From the NCBI RefSeq assembly GCF_900074915.1, contig NZ_LT222319.1, positions 5,757,001-5,821,000 of the forward strand: 64,000 bases of DNA. Reading direction: 5' to 3'. Every line of letters starts with the position of its first letter. Position 1 is the stretch's first letter. This DNA is from Pseudomonas cerasi (GTDB taxonomy: Bacteria; Pseudomonadota; Gammaproteobacteria; Pseudomonadales; Pseudomonadaceae). Below the pieces are notes generated by a model, which was given only the letters and a program-made list of their open reading frames with translations, ran no database searches and was not told the DNA's origin. The position numbers were made by a program, and so were the translations under genes. Shown here one piece after another: positions 24,308-33,334 of this stretch.

Positions 24308-26062
24308 TCAGACAAGACTCAGACGTCGCTCGGCGAACCCGTACAGCGGGCGCCACAGCAACCGGTTGAACGCAATCACGAAGACCGACATGACCACGAT
24401 GCCCAGCGCAACGCGCGGAAAGTCACCTGCCTGGGTCGCATTGGCGATGTATGACCCCAGGCCTGCCGCTTCCAGATGCTGATCGCCCCAGGAAACCGCT
24501 TCGGCAACGATACTGGCGTTCCACGAACCACCCGACGCGGTCAGCGCACCGGTGATGTAGTAGGGAAACACGCCAGGCAGCGCGACACGCCGCCACCACT
24601 GCCAGCCGCGCATGTTGAACATGGTCGCCGCTTCGCGCAGGTCAGTCGGCAAGGCGCTGGCCCCGGCGATCACGTTGAACAGGATGTACCACTGGGTGCC
24701 GAGCACCATCAACGGCGACAGCCAGATATCCGGGTTCAGGTGCAGGCCGACAATCGCGATCACCGCAAAAGGAAACAGAACGTTGGCCGGGAAGGCCGCC
24801 ATGAACTGCGCGATTGGCTGCAAGCGTTCGGCCCAGACCGGACGCAAGCCGATCCAGATACCGACGGGCACCCAGATCAGGCTCGCAATGACGATCAGTA
24901 CGATCACACGCACCATCGTCGCCAGGCCCAGACCAAAGGCAGTAACCATGTCGCTGACGCCAAGAGAGGCTTCGATGAACCTGAACAGGTACACGCTGCC
25001 AGCCAAGCAGGCGGCCATGACCAGGCCCAGCCACGCGTAGTCGAGCACGCGGACGACGCCTGGGGTGAGCTTCACTTTCCACAGCCGGGAGAACACGCGC
25101 CAGTCGATCAGCATCAGGCATTTCCACGGCGCAACCAGGATCGAACCCAGCATCGGTGCCACACGGGAGCGGCCCAGCACGCTGTACATCCACGAGCGCG
25201 GACGCTTCGACGATGCGGTTTGCTCGAAGCGGAATTTGTCCGCCCAGGCGACGATCGGCCTGAACAGCAATTGGTCATAGGCCAGAATCACCAGCGCCAT
25301 TGCCCCCACTGCCCAGGCAATCGCCGCCAGGTTTTTCTGCTCGATGGCCAGCGCCAGCCAGGAACCGATGCCCGGCAGATTGACCGTGGTGTCGCCGACC
25401 GAAATGGCCTCGCAGGCGACCACGAAAAACCAGCCGCCGGACATCGACATCATCATGTTCCACACCAGCCCCGGTATGGCGAACGGCAGTTCCAGGCGAG
25501 TGAAGCGCAGTACCGCAGACAGCCCGAACTGACGGCTGACCTCGTTAAGGTCACTCGGTACGGTGCGCAGTGACTGATAGAAACTGAACGCGAGATTCCA
25601 GGCCTGGCTGGTGAAGATGGCAAAGATCGCTGCGCATTCGACGCCCATCTGCCGACCGGGAAACAGGCCCATGAAGAAGGTCACGGTGAACGTCAGAAAA
25701 CCCAGCACCGGCACCGACTGAAGAATATCCAGCGCCGGGATGATCACTTGCTCGGCCTTGCGGCTTTTGGCGGCCAGCGTGGCGACGACAAAAGTGAAGA
25801 TCAACGAAGCGGCCAGCGCGATGAACATACGCAGTGTGGTGCGCAATGCGTATTCGGGCAGGCGCGCCGGGTCGAGGCTCATGGGACTCGAATTCAGCAC
25901 CGCGAGCGGCTGCATCATCTGGCCAAGGCCGTAGATGAACAGACCAATGAACAGGGTCAGGATGGCCAGGCAAATACCATCGGCCCAATAAGGCGTGCGT
26001 GCACCGGGTTTTACAAAACGGGGCGTCCGCAGGCTTTTACCGAATTCAGATATCGAATGCAT
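24308..26062 (-). CDS. Double-domain ABC transporter permease
   Basis: A 584-residue protein with two BPD_transp_1 (MetI-like) permease domains in one chain, about 30-265 and 345-580. Each has an EAA-type loop: EVSRQFGLSAVLRF in the first half and EAATMFNMRGWQWW in the second. A fused permease can replace the homodimer of NitT/TauT systems. It is the first gene of the operon with the AAA-associated ATPase, kinase and regulator. No periplasmic binding protein is found in the window. Confidence 0.88.
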   Translation of the reverse strand: MHSISEFGKSLRTPRFVKPGARTPYWADGICLAILTLFIGLFIYGLGQMMQPLAVLNSSPMSLDPARLPEYALRTTLRMFIALAASLIFTFVVATLAAKSRKAEQVIIPALDILQSVPVLGFLTFTVTFFMGLFPGRQMGVECAAIFAIFTSQAWNLAFSFYQSLRTVPSDLNEVSRQFGLSAVLRFTRLELPFAIPGLVWNMMMSMSGGWFFVVACEAISVGDTTVNLPGIGSWLALAIEQKNLAAIAWAVGAMALVILAYDQLLFRPIVAWADKFRFEQTASSKRPRSWMYSVLGRSRVAPMLGSILVAPWKCLMLIDWRVFSRLWKVKLTPGVVRVLDYAWLGLVMAACLAGSVYLFRFIEASLGVSDMVTAFGLGLATMVRVIVLIVIASLIWVPVGIWIGLRPVWAERLQPIAQFMAAFPANVLFPFAVIAIVGLHLNPDIWLSPLMVLGTQWYILFNVIAGASALPTDLREAATMFNMRGWQWWRRVALPGVFPYYITGALTASGGSWNASIVAEAVSWGDQHLEAAGLGSYIANATQAGDFPRVALGIVVMSVFVIAFNRLLWRPLYGFAERRLSLV

Positions 26063-26320
26063 TGCTCACCTCGAGCCGGCCGCGCAGGCGCAGACCCACC
26101 TGCTTTATAAACAAACAGGCAGTCAGCGATAACAGATAAAGGCCGTGAGTTAATAGTTGCCGGACAGTGAGGTAAAGCTTATAGCGTTTCGATCAACAGT
26201 AGAAACCTGCAAAAGTAGCTCATGTTTATCTGTCAGTATGAGTGAGGTATACCAACGTATAGTTATATAACTATCACCCCGTTATTCAGGCCAGTTAAGC
26301 GTCGCGCAAAAGAACATTAT

Positions 26321-26345
26321 CGTGCCCATGCTCCGCGTGGGCACG
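26321..26345. repeat. P. syringae-type intergenic hairpin repeat, copy 3
   Basis: CGTGCCCA (26321-26328) and TGGGCACG form a perfect 8-bp stem with a loop similar to that at 17568-17592. It lies 14 bp beyond the stop of the broken chemoreceptor gene and may terminate it. The rest of the gap 26063-26320 is A/T-rich and presumably holds the ABC operon promoter. Confidence 0.6.
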
Positions 26346-26358
26346 ACTGTCGGGTGGA

Positions 26359-28268
26359 TCACACCCGGAAGTGGCTGACCATCATCTGCAGCTGGCCACC
26401 GAGGCGTGCCAGTTCGACGCTGGAGGCTGCGGTTTCTTCGCTGGCTTCGGCGGTCTGTTCGGATACATCGCGAACGTTGACGATGCTGCGGCTGATTTCG
26501 TCGGCCACCGAGCTTTGCTGTTCGGCGGCGGCAGCGATCTGCTGGTTCATCGCCTGGATGCTCGACACCGTACGGGTGATGCTTTCCAGCGATGTACCGG
26601 CCCTGCGCGTCAGTTCGACACTGCTGTCTGTCAGCGTGCGGCTGCCGAGCATGATGCCCGACACTTGGCGCGTGCCGTTTTGCAGCGCCGCCACCAGCCC
26701 TTCGATTTCTTCGGTGGACTGCTGGGTACGCTGCGCCAAGCCACGAACTTCGTCGGCCACCACGGCAAAACCCCGGCACGTGCTGCTTCGATGGCGGCAT
26801 TGAGGGCCAGCAGGTTGGTCTGTTCGGCGACCGCCTTGATCACATCCATGACCTTGCCGATCTTGTCACTTTCCTGCTCCAGCACGTTCATTGCGTCGGA
26901 TGAGCGAACCACTTCAGCGGCCAGTCGCTCGATCTGCTGGATGGCCTCGCCCACGACCTTGTCGCCATCACGCGCCTGTTTGTCGGCATCGGAAGCCGCC
27001 ACGGACGCCTGTTCGGCATTGCGTGCCACTTCATGCACCGTCGCAGACATTTCATGCATGGCCGTGGCCACCTGGTCGGTCTCGACTTTCTGGCTGTTGA
27101 CCCCTGCACTGGTCTGCTCGGTAACTGCCGACAGTTCTTCAGCCGCGCTGGCAATCTGGGTAACGCCGTCGCGAATACCGGAGATCAGTTCGCGCAGGGT
27201 TGTCCCCATGCGCTGGATGCCTTGCTGCAACACACCCAGTTCATCGCGTCGGGTGACCGCTTCGGTGTGTGTCAGGTCGCCGGATGCAATACGTTCGACG
27301 ATGGCCAGCGTATCGCGCAATGGGCGAGTGATCTGACGCGTAATGACCACAGCGGCAAGAATGCCCAGCAACATGACCAACACCACACACCCTATCTGCA
27401 GGCTGCGCGCCTGAGCAGTGTCTTCCTTGCCCATCTGCATCTGCAGGCCGTACAGCTCTTCGCCCAGTTTGACGATGGTCGCACCTTGAGTGGTCAGATC
27501 CTTGCGCACGCTCGCAGCTGTCTGAGTGGTTGCCTTGAAGGCATCGACCGAGCTGCGGTAATTGCGCAGAGCGCTTTCAAACTGTGCGATCTGTTCGCGA
27601 TCGGCGGAACCAAAAGCAGCCTTGAGCCTGTCCAGACGACTGATCGCGCTGTCCAGTTGCTGGAAGGCTGCTGCCTCGGTCTTGTCATTCGGGTTGCCGG
27701 TATAGCCGCGCACTTCATAACGCACGAGGATCAGGTCTTGCCGAGCGCTGTTCGCCAACTGAGCCAGATCGAAGCGTGCCGGATCAGAAGGATCGATCTG
27801 CATGACCGCCTTATTCAACGACTCGACAGCCTGCATGGCCGCGGTCCCATTGGCGGTCATCTCGTTGCGCACTTTGGCCCCGGCCTGGTACACGGCGCGC
27901 ATGCTGTTCAGGGATGCTTCATAGTCGCGAGTGACATCGGCCAGTTCGCGCAGCGGCTTGAGGTTGACCGGATTGTTGAAGCTGACGAGCAGTGATTGCT
28001 GCTGCGCCTTGAACACATCCAGCTTGCCTTGCATGTTCTGTGCTGCGGTTTCATCGCCGTCAGTCAGCATGTATTGCAGACGCGCGATTCGCAGGTTGGT
28101 CAGGTTGTCACTCAGCTCGGTGATATCGCCGATTCTGTCGGTGCGATTGATGAGCTTGTCGAGGCTGGTCCAGCCAACGAGGGCGAGCACTGCCGTGAAG
28201 AAAAGAACGGTCCCAAAGCCCAATGCCAACTTCATGTTGACGCTGATATTCGCAAATCTGCTGTTCAT
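26359..28268 (-). pseudogene. Methyl-accepting chemotaxis protein, frameshifted at the signalling tip
   Basis: The gene starts at ATG 28268 (AGGAG upstream) with a membrane helix (about 10-30), a large four-helix-type sensor region, a second helix, HAMP and the methylation helices. At the hairpin tip the sequence reads IEAARAG and then switches frame; the intact C-terminus from FAVVADEVRGLA continues in another frame down to 26359. Comparison with the intact receptor next door shows 13 nt missing at about 26770-26777, removing EQGR and shifting the frame. Restoring 13 nt gives 641 codons including stop, a normal receptor length. As it stands, the product would stop near 26631 without a functional CheA/CheW-binding tip. 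Confidence 0.85.
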
Positions 28269-28349
28269 AAAATCTCCTGAAAATGCTTTTTTGTGCGCAA
28301 CGAAAGAGCTGAGATTTGTTTTTATAGACAGCAAACCCGCGCGCCAGAG

Positions 28350-28377
28350 CTATCGGCCGCAGAAGAGCAAAACTTGA
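28350..28377 (-). promoter_or_regulatory. Sigma-28 (FliA) promoter of the first chemoreceptor gene
   Basis: On the minus strand, TCAAGTTT is separated by 12 bases from GCCGATAG, close to TAAAGTTT-N11-GCCGATAA. It lies 82 bp before the start codon. This fits control with flagellar and chemotaxis genes. Confidence 0.6.
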
Positions 28378-28420
28378 TCGGAAAAAGGCAATCCGCGCGA
28401 AAGCGCCGATTCGGGAGGGA

Positions 28421-28447
28421 AATCGGGGGCTGAACGGCCCCCGATTC
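28421..28447 (-). terminator. Terminator of the second chemoreceptor gene
   Basis: ATCGGGGGC (28422-28430) and GCCCCCGAT (28437-28445) form a strong 9-bp G/C stem directly beyond the stop codon at 28450. The U-tract on the minus strand is weak (ATTTCCC). Confidence 0.65.
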
Positions 28448-28449
28448 AA

Positions 28450-30480
28450 TCAGGCAGTCAGTTTGAAACGTGCCACAACATTGCGCATATCGCTGGCGAC
28501 GCGCGCCAGTTCATCGGCGGTAGCCGCGTTATTGTCGATCCCCAGCATCAACGTCCCGGAGCTGTTACGAATCTCCATGACATTGCGGTTGATGTCTTCG
28601 GAGACCGCATGCTGCTGCACCGCAGCACTGGCGATCTGCGTGTTCATCTCGACGATGCGCTCCACGCCCTGACTGATGCTCGACAGGCTGCCCGAAGCAT
28701 CACTGGCGGCACTGATGCACGCATGAGCCTTCTGCTGGCCGGCCTGCATCTGTTGCACGGCAGCATCGGTCGCACCTTGCAGTTGCTGGATGATGCCGCG
28801 AATTTCTTCGGTCGACGCCTGAGTGCGCGAAGCTAGCGTGCGGACTTCATCAGCCACCACGGCAAACCCGCGACCCTGCTCGCCCGCCCGCGCTGCTTCG
28901 ATGGCGGCATTGAGGGCCAACAGGTTGGTCTGATCGGCAATGGTGCTGATGACCTGGATAACGCCACCAATCGACTGACTGTGCAGAGCCAGCGCCTGAA
29001 CCTTCTGAGCACTGACTTCCACTTCTTCGGCCAGAGCCTGAATGGTCGAGTGTGCCTGGTGCATGATGCGCAGACCGTTACGTGACGCGGTGTTCGCTTC
29101 ATCGGCGGCCAGTGCGGCACCTTCGGTGTTCTGCGCCACGTCGGCGACGCTGGCGGTCATCTCGTTGATCGCGGTCGCCACTTGCTCCGTTTCAGCCTGC
29201 TGCGCGTTCATCGACTGCTTGGCCAGGCCGATGGATGAGCCCAGACGGGACGCTACATCAGACAGTTCATAAGAGGTGCGGTCCATGTGCGAGATAGAAC
29301 TGGCGAAGGCCTCGGCCATCAGGTTCAGGCCATTGGCGATATCAGCCACTTCGTCCTTGCTGACGACCGTTACGCGTGCACTCAGATCGCCCTCGCCCAG
29401 ACGGCGGGTGACGCCCAGCAGGCTGTCGATGGTCAGGCGCAAGGCACGGTAAATGCTGCAGAACGCGTAGAGCAGCAACAAACCCATGATCACACACATG
29501 GCAATGACTATTTCGCGCTGCAGCACCAAGGCGTCATAGCGCGCATTCAATTCATCCTGAAGCGCAGTCTGAATTTCGTCCTGAGCCTTGTAGAGTCCCG
29601 AGACAACCCCGTTGCCGCGCGCGCTCAGCGACTGCCCCTGCTGCACCGAAAACTCTGTGCCCTTTATGTACGCGTGCAGGTCGCTGCGAAAGCTGTCCAT
29701 CGCTGCAGTAGCGGTAGTGATCGGGTCACTGATGCGCGTTGCGAGCTCTGGCGAACGGCGCTTGAGCAGTCGAATACTTTGCTCCAGCTCGGCCCGAAAT
29801 TGCAGTTCGATCTTCAGCAGGCTCTCGAGCGAGCCGCGCATCGATACACTCAGCCCCTGGCCGGTCATCAAACCTGCCGTGATGCCGCGGATCTGACCGG
29901 CAACGTTGATTTCCCGGGGCATACGAATGGTGCTCAGATCAATCAGAAACAGCGAGGCGTAATCTTCGTCCAACACCATGCCCGAGGTAGCCGAGACGTA
30001 GTAGATAAAGTTGAGTGTCTGGGCCAGTTGCTCATTCCACTGGGCGAACACGTCATCCTGAGAGAGGCCTGGCTTGATACTGTCCATCAGGGAACGGGCG
30101 CTTTCACGCAGGCGCTGTACGCGGTTCTCGGTTTCCAGTTGCTGCCCCTGTCGTGCATCAATATCGGCAAGGTTGGCAAGCGCGGTTTCAAGCTGAGCGC
30201 GGTTGCTGATCACATCCTGAGCGGCGGAGGCATCGCCGGCCAGCAGACGGTTGCTGGCCGCGCGCTGCAGCATGGAAAATCGCAGAACGGGCGTGGTCAT
30301 TTGCAGGTACTCACGGCCAACGCGCTCTTGCGCGACCGTGTCGATGCTTGCATTCAGACTGTTGAAAACCCGAAGACCGAGAACGATCAACGGGATGACC
30401 ATAATGATGGCTAAAACGGCAAACTTGGCAGGGAAACGCAGACGGTTGGTGAGGTAGATACCAGGCGAAAGGATGTTCAT
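28450..30480 (-). CDS. Methyl-accepting chemotaxis protein
   Basis: A 676-residue transmembrane chemoreceptor. The first membrane helix is at about 17-38. A long helical periplasmic sensor region (about 40-325) follows, then a second helix (about 328-348), HAMP, and a signalling domain with the intact tip sequence IEAARAGEQGRGFAVVADEV. The sensor region is about 290 residues, longer than a simple four-helix bundle, and looks helical-bimodular. The ligand is unknown. It stands next to the frameshifted receptor but with its own candidate sigma-28 promoter and terminator. Confidence 0.93.
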   Translation of the reverse strand: MNILSPGIYLTNRLRFPAKFAVLAIIMVIPLIVLGLRVFNSLNASIDTVAQERVGREYLQMTTPVLRFSMLQRAASNRLLAGDASAAQDVISNRAQLETALANLADIDARQGQQLETENRVQRLRESARSLMDSIKPGLSQDDVFAQWNEQLAQTLNFIYYVSATSGMVLDEDYASLFLIDLSTIRMPREINVAGQIRGITAGLMTGQGLSVSMRGSLESLLKIELQFRAELEQSIRLLKRRSPELATRISDPITTATAAMDSFRSDLHAYIKGTEFSVQQGQSLSARGNGVVSGLYKAQDEIQTALQDELNARYDALVLQREIVIAMCVIMGLLLLYAFCSIYRALRLTIDSLLGVTRRLGEGDLSARVTVVSKDEVADIANGLNLMAEAFASSISHMDRTSYELSDVASRLGSSIGLAKQSMNAQQAETEQVATAINEMTASVADVAQNTEGAALAADEANTASRNGLRIMHQAHSTIQALAEEVEVSAQKVQALALHSQSIGGVIQVISTIADQTNLLALNAAIEAARAGEQGRGFAVVADEVRTLASRTQASTEEIRGIIQQLQGATDAAVQQMQAGQQKAHACISAASDASGSLSSISQGVERIVEMNTQIASAAVQQHAVSEDINRNVMEIRNSSGTLMLGIDNNAATADELARVASDMRNVVARFKLTA

Positions 30481-30664
30481 AGCATTCTCTTTTTAATTAG
30501 GGTGTCCGATCCGGGCGGAAAAGCTCCTTTCTTTGCATCACGGGTAATACGGGCAGCTATGCCGCGCTGAACGAGGTCATCCGTTCAGATGGAGGCATAT
30601 TGACATCACTTCAGAGCAATGGCTTTTCAGGAAGTTCAATGGGTGCCATAGCCTGATAGTCCGG

Positions 30665-30691
30665 CTATCGGCCAGAGCACGTTTAACGTGA
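30665..30691 (-). promoter_or_regulatory. Candidate sigma-28 promoter of the second chemoreceptor gene
   Basis: On the minus strand, TCACGTTA-N11-GCCGATAG matches the consensus with 5 of 8 and 7 of 8 bases and the exact spacing. It lies 185 bp before the start at 30480. The rest of the 414-bp gap 30481-30894 shows only the hairpin at 30833-30865. Confidence 0.5.
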
Positions 30692-30832
30692 GGTCATGGG
30701 TATCGGGCAAATGAAGAAAGGGAGAGACTTGCGGGTACGAGGCTTGCGGCAGGCATATCCGAATGAGGGTATTCAGGCGGGAAACAAAGGCTCATCTGAC
30801 GGATCTGGCGACCGTAGACTTTTCAAAGGTAA

Positions 30833-30865
30833 TACCGTCGTGCGGCATCGTGACGCACGACGGTA
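30833..30865. repeat. Perfect 12-bp inverted repeat (hairpin)
   Basis: TACCGTCGTGCG (30833-30844) and CGCACGACGGTA (30854-30865) are exact complements with a 9-base loop. It lies about 30 bp beyond the stop of the DUF6555 gene. It may terminate that gene, though no clear U-tract follows on the minus strand. Confidence 0.6.
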
Positions 30866-30894
30866 GGCGTCGTATCGAGGTGATTCGAGGGCTT

Positions 30895-31119
30895 TCAAGC
30901 CCTCGCCCACTCCACGTTCGACAGACCGAGCTTTTCAGCCTGAGGCTTGCTCAGCTTGGGTACCGGGTCGGAACGGTACTTGGGGATCGCACCGAACCCG
31001 GCATCCACTGAAGCCCAGTGCCAGGCCTCTTTGTTATCCATGGCACCTGCTCGTATGTAGAACGTCTTGTAACTGCCATGCAGCAGGTAATCGATACGGT
31101 AGTGTTTTTCATCAGCCAT
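30895..31119 (-). CDS. DUF6555-type small protein
   Basis: A 74-residue soluble protein from ATG 31119. It has a compact alpha/beta sequence with YRIDYLLHG near the start, an AWHWA motif in the middle and a C-terminal VEWARA. This pattern (aromatic-rich strand, AWHWA, Lys/Pro-rich turn, xVxW ending) fits the Pseudomonas DUF6555 family as I recall it. Function unknown. GGAGCAAC upstream serves as ribosome site. It is divergent from the manganese catalase across a 429-bp gap. Confidence 0.65.
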   Translation of the reverse strand: MADEKHYRIDYLLHGSYKTFYIRAGAMDNKEAWHWASVDAGFGAIPKYRSDPVPKLSKPQAEKLGLSNVEWARA

Positions 31120-31548
31120 TGTGTTGCTCCTGCTTTGTCGACTTGCAAAACAGATCGCAGCAGTTTCAAAAAATTCAAAATATTAATGCCATAATCTAAA
31201 TGATGTCATGCTGCCATCTTATGATGTATGTTTATACCTGAACCGAACGGTTTAGTTAGCGATAGAGTTTGTTTATAACTGCAGTTTTTACCCTCTTTTC
31301 TTGCGTAAAACAGTAACGGCCTCCAGACCCATTCAAATAGGCTTCTTCGCCACTATGAACGAACATTCAGCCACGCAAGAGGAATAATCAAATTCTATTG
31401 AACGGTGGTTTTAACACCGCCGGTCCTCTTTAAAAAAGTTAGCAGTAACGATCGCACTCCTTAGTCTCTCATAACCTGTGACTGCGTTGAATCAAGCCCA
31501 TGCACATGGGTTGACGCTTCCCGAGAGATCAAAGCCTGAGGATACGAC
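31120..31548. other. 429-bp gap upstream of the manganese catalase
   Basis: This is A/T-rich and non-coding on both strands as far as I can see. It holds the divergent promoters for the DUF6555 gene and the catalase. An almost perfect palindrome AACCGAACGGTT (31241-31252) and a weak stem CGGTG/CACCG (31403-31419) are visible. No recognised operator was found. Confidence 0.5.
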
Positions 31549-32430
31549 ATGTTCATGTATAACAAGCGACTTCAATACACCGTCCGTGTAGCAAGACCCA
31601 ATCCTGGACTGGCCAACCTTCTGCTTGAGCAGTTCGGCGGGGCTCAGGGTGAACTGGCCGCGCCCGGACGGTATTTCACTCAAGGGCTGAGTGAAGATGA
31701 TCCAGGCCGTAAAGACCTGCTGATGGATATTGCCACTGAAGAACTAAGCCACCTTGAAATTGTGGGCTCCATTATTGTCATGCTCAATAAGGGTGCCAAA
31801 GGTCAATTGGCTGAAGGTATTGAAGAAGAAGGCGAGTTGTATCGCTCTATCAACGGTAACGGCAATGACTCACATATCACCAGCCTGCTGTACGGGTCCG
31901 GTGCGCCGTTGACCAACTCTGCCGGCGTGCCTTTTACAGCGGCTTATATCGATACTATCGGTGAACCGACAGCAGACTTCCGTTCCAATATCGCCGCAGA
32001 ATCCAGAGCCAAGATTGTTTACGAACGCTTGATGAACGTGACCGATGATCCGGGCGTTAAAGAAGCGCTGGGGTTTCTCATGACTCGGGAAATTGCGCAC
32101 CAGTTGTCTTTTGAAAAAGCCCTCCACGCCATCCAGCCCAACTTCCCACAGGGCAAACTGCCGGGCATGCCGGAATTCACCAACAAGTACTTCAACATGT
32201 CCGGCGAACCCAATGTACGCGGTGCGTGGAATCAGGGTGGTGACTGGGAATATGTGGAGTCGCCACAAGCGGCCGTCGATGGCGGCGAAGGCACGGCCTC
32301 GGTCACGCTGGATGAAAAGGATACAGAGGTGCTGGAAATGTTGAAGGAGCGGACCCAGTCCGATCCGGCCGCCAATCCGATTACCGGTGCGGATCTGGGT
32401 TCTGGCTTTGTCCAGGGCAAAGATGCCTGA
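31549..32430 (+). CDS. Manganese catalase
   Basis: A 293-residue cytoplasmic ferritin-like enzyme that splits hydrogen peroxide with a dimanganese centre. Seen: the N-terminal YNKRLQY motif, the ExxH ligand pair in TEELSHLE (about 64-70), the later Glu in NIAAESRAK and the ExxH in TREIAHQ (about 180-186), and the full family length. GAGGA lies before ATG 31549; a second ATG two codons in is also possible. It is followed by a small protein, a YciF-like protein and a DUF4142 protein, recalling the stress-induced yciGFE-katN set of enteric bacteria. Regulation by a general stress sigma factor is likely but not visible. Confidence 0.92.
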   Translation: MFMYNKRLQYTVRVARPNPGLANLLLEQFGGAQGELAAPGRYFTQGLSEDDPGRKDLLMDIATEELSHLEIVGSIIVMLNKGAKGQLAEGIEEEGELYRSINGNGNDSHITSLLYGSGAPLTNSAGVPFTAAYIDTIGEPTADFRSNIAAESRAKIVYERLMNVTDDPGVKEALGFLMTREIAHQLSFEKALHAIQPNFPQGKLPGMPEFTNKYFNMSGEPNVRGAWNQGGDWEYVESPQAAVDGGEGTASVTLDEKDTEVLEMLKERTQSDPAANPITGADLGSGFVQGKDA

Positions 32431-32465
32431 AACGGCAACCCTTGTTCTGTTCAGGAGAATGAATC

Positions 32466-32663
32466 ATGAAAAAGCTCAGCTCCCGTCAACCTCTCACGCC
32501 TCGCGACGAGTTGGATAGCGCGTTGACCGACAGGGTATTTGTAAAAGGGCTTCGTGCCTTCGAGGCGCAGGCGCTGCTTGCGCGCAGAGGCTTTCAGGTG
32601 GTGATGGCAACCAAGGGTTTCGGCGTTGGAACCCTGCTTGAAAACAGCCTGCCACGGCGCTGA
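32466..32663 (+). CDS. Small basic protein after the manganese catalase
   Basis: A 65-residue basic protein with a good ribosome site (CAGGAG) 8 bp before ATG 32466, beginning 35 bp after the catalase stop. It is hydrophilic with many Arg and Leu, has no signal peptide, and is not similar to YciG repeats. Probably co-transcribed with the catalase. Family not recognised. Confidence 0.55.
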   Translation: MKKLSSRQPLTPRDELDSALTDRVFVKGLRAFEAQALLARRGFQVVMATKGFGVGTLLENSLPRR

Positions 32664-32768
32664 TCACACCGATCATCAACGCTACGCGCTCCATCAAACT
32701 TGTCCACAGGTCGGCAGACAATCAGCCCACGTGTGGACAAGTCTCTCTTCGCTGAAAAGGGTAAGAAC

Positions 32769-33266
32769 ATGACTCGCACGACCATAGAAGATTTGTTCAT
32801 TCACGAACTTTCAGACGTTTACAGCGCTGAAAAGCAAATTACCAAAGCACTCCCGCGTCTCGCACGCGCTTCGACCAATCCGCTTCTGGCAGAAGCCTTC
32901 AAGGCGCATCTTGAAGAAACCCAAGGTCAGATCGATCGTATCGATGAATTGGTGGAAGGTGCTGGTCTGAAGCTGAAACGCATGAAATGCGCAGCCATGG
33001 AAGGTCTGATCGAAGAAAGCAAGGAATTGCTGGAAGAGATCGAGAAAGGCGCAGTACTCGATGCGGCCCTGATCGGGGCATGCCAGAAGGTCGAGCATTA
33101 TGAGATCGCCAGTTACGGCACACTCATCGCCATGGCCAAATATCTGAATATGAAAGAAGCCGCCGCTCTGCTGAGTGCCACATTGGCAGAAGAAAAAGGC
33201 GCGGACGAAAAGCTGACGGCGATCGCTGAACAGGGCGGAACCCAGGCGGCCACTTCGAAAAAGTAA
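32769..33266 (+). CDS. YciE/YciF-like ferritin-like protein (DUF892)
   Basis: A 165-residue all-helical protein. It has the typical family start TIEDLFIHELSDVYSAEKQI and a second helix pair containing HLEETQGQIDRI, with Glu/His positions that bind a dimetal site in DUF892 proteins. The C-terminus is basic. ATG 32769 is chosen over the earlier in-frame GTG-type starts because the domain begins there. Family members are stress proteins induced by osmotic and stationary-phase signals in enteric bacteria. Here it accompanies a manganese catalase. Confidence 0.9.
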   Translation: MTRTTIEDLFIHELSDVYSAEKQITKALPRLARASTNPLLAEAFKAHLEETQGQIDRIDELVEGAGLKLKRMKCAAMEGLIEESKELLEEIEKGAVLDAALIGACQKVEHYEIASYGTLIAMAKYLNMKEAAALLSATLAEEKGADEKLTAIAEQGGTQAATSKK

Positions 33267-33288
33267 TGATGATTTCCAGCGGTACCCA

Positions 33289-33321
33289 CATGACGGTCTA
33301 CAGGGTGTAGATCCCGTCATG
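33289..33321. terminator. Hairpin between convergent YciF-like and DUF4142 genes
   Basis: CATGACGG (33289-33296) pairs with CCGTCATG (33314-33321), and CTACA with TGTAG inside it. It lies between two convergent stops and can serve both directions, although U-tracts are weak. Confidence 0.6.
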
Positions 33322-33334
33322 CGGTGCAGTGGAT

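Noticed and set aside
26359..28268. Programmed frameshifting in the chemoreceptor
   Set aside because: No slippery heptamer or pseudoknot at the site, and residues EQGR are missing, so a deletion explains it better.
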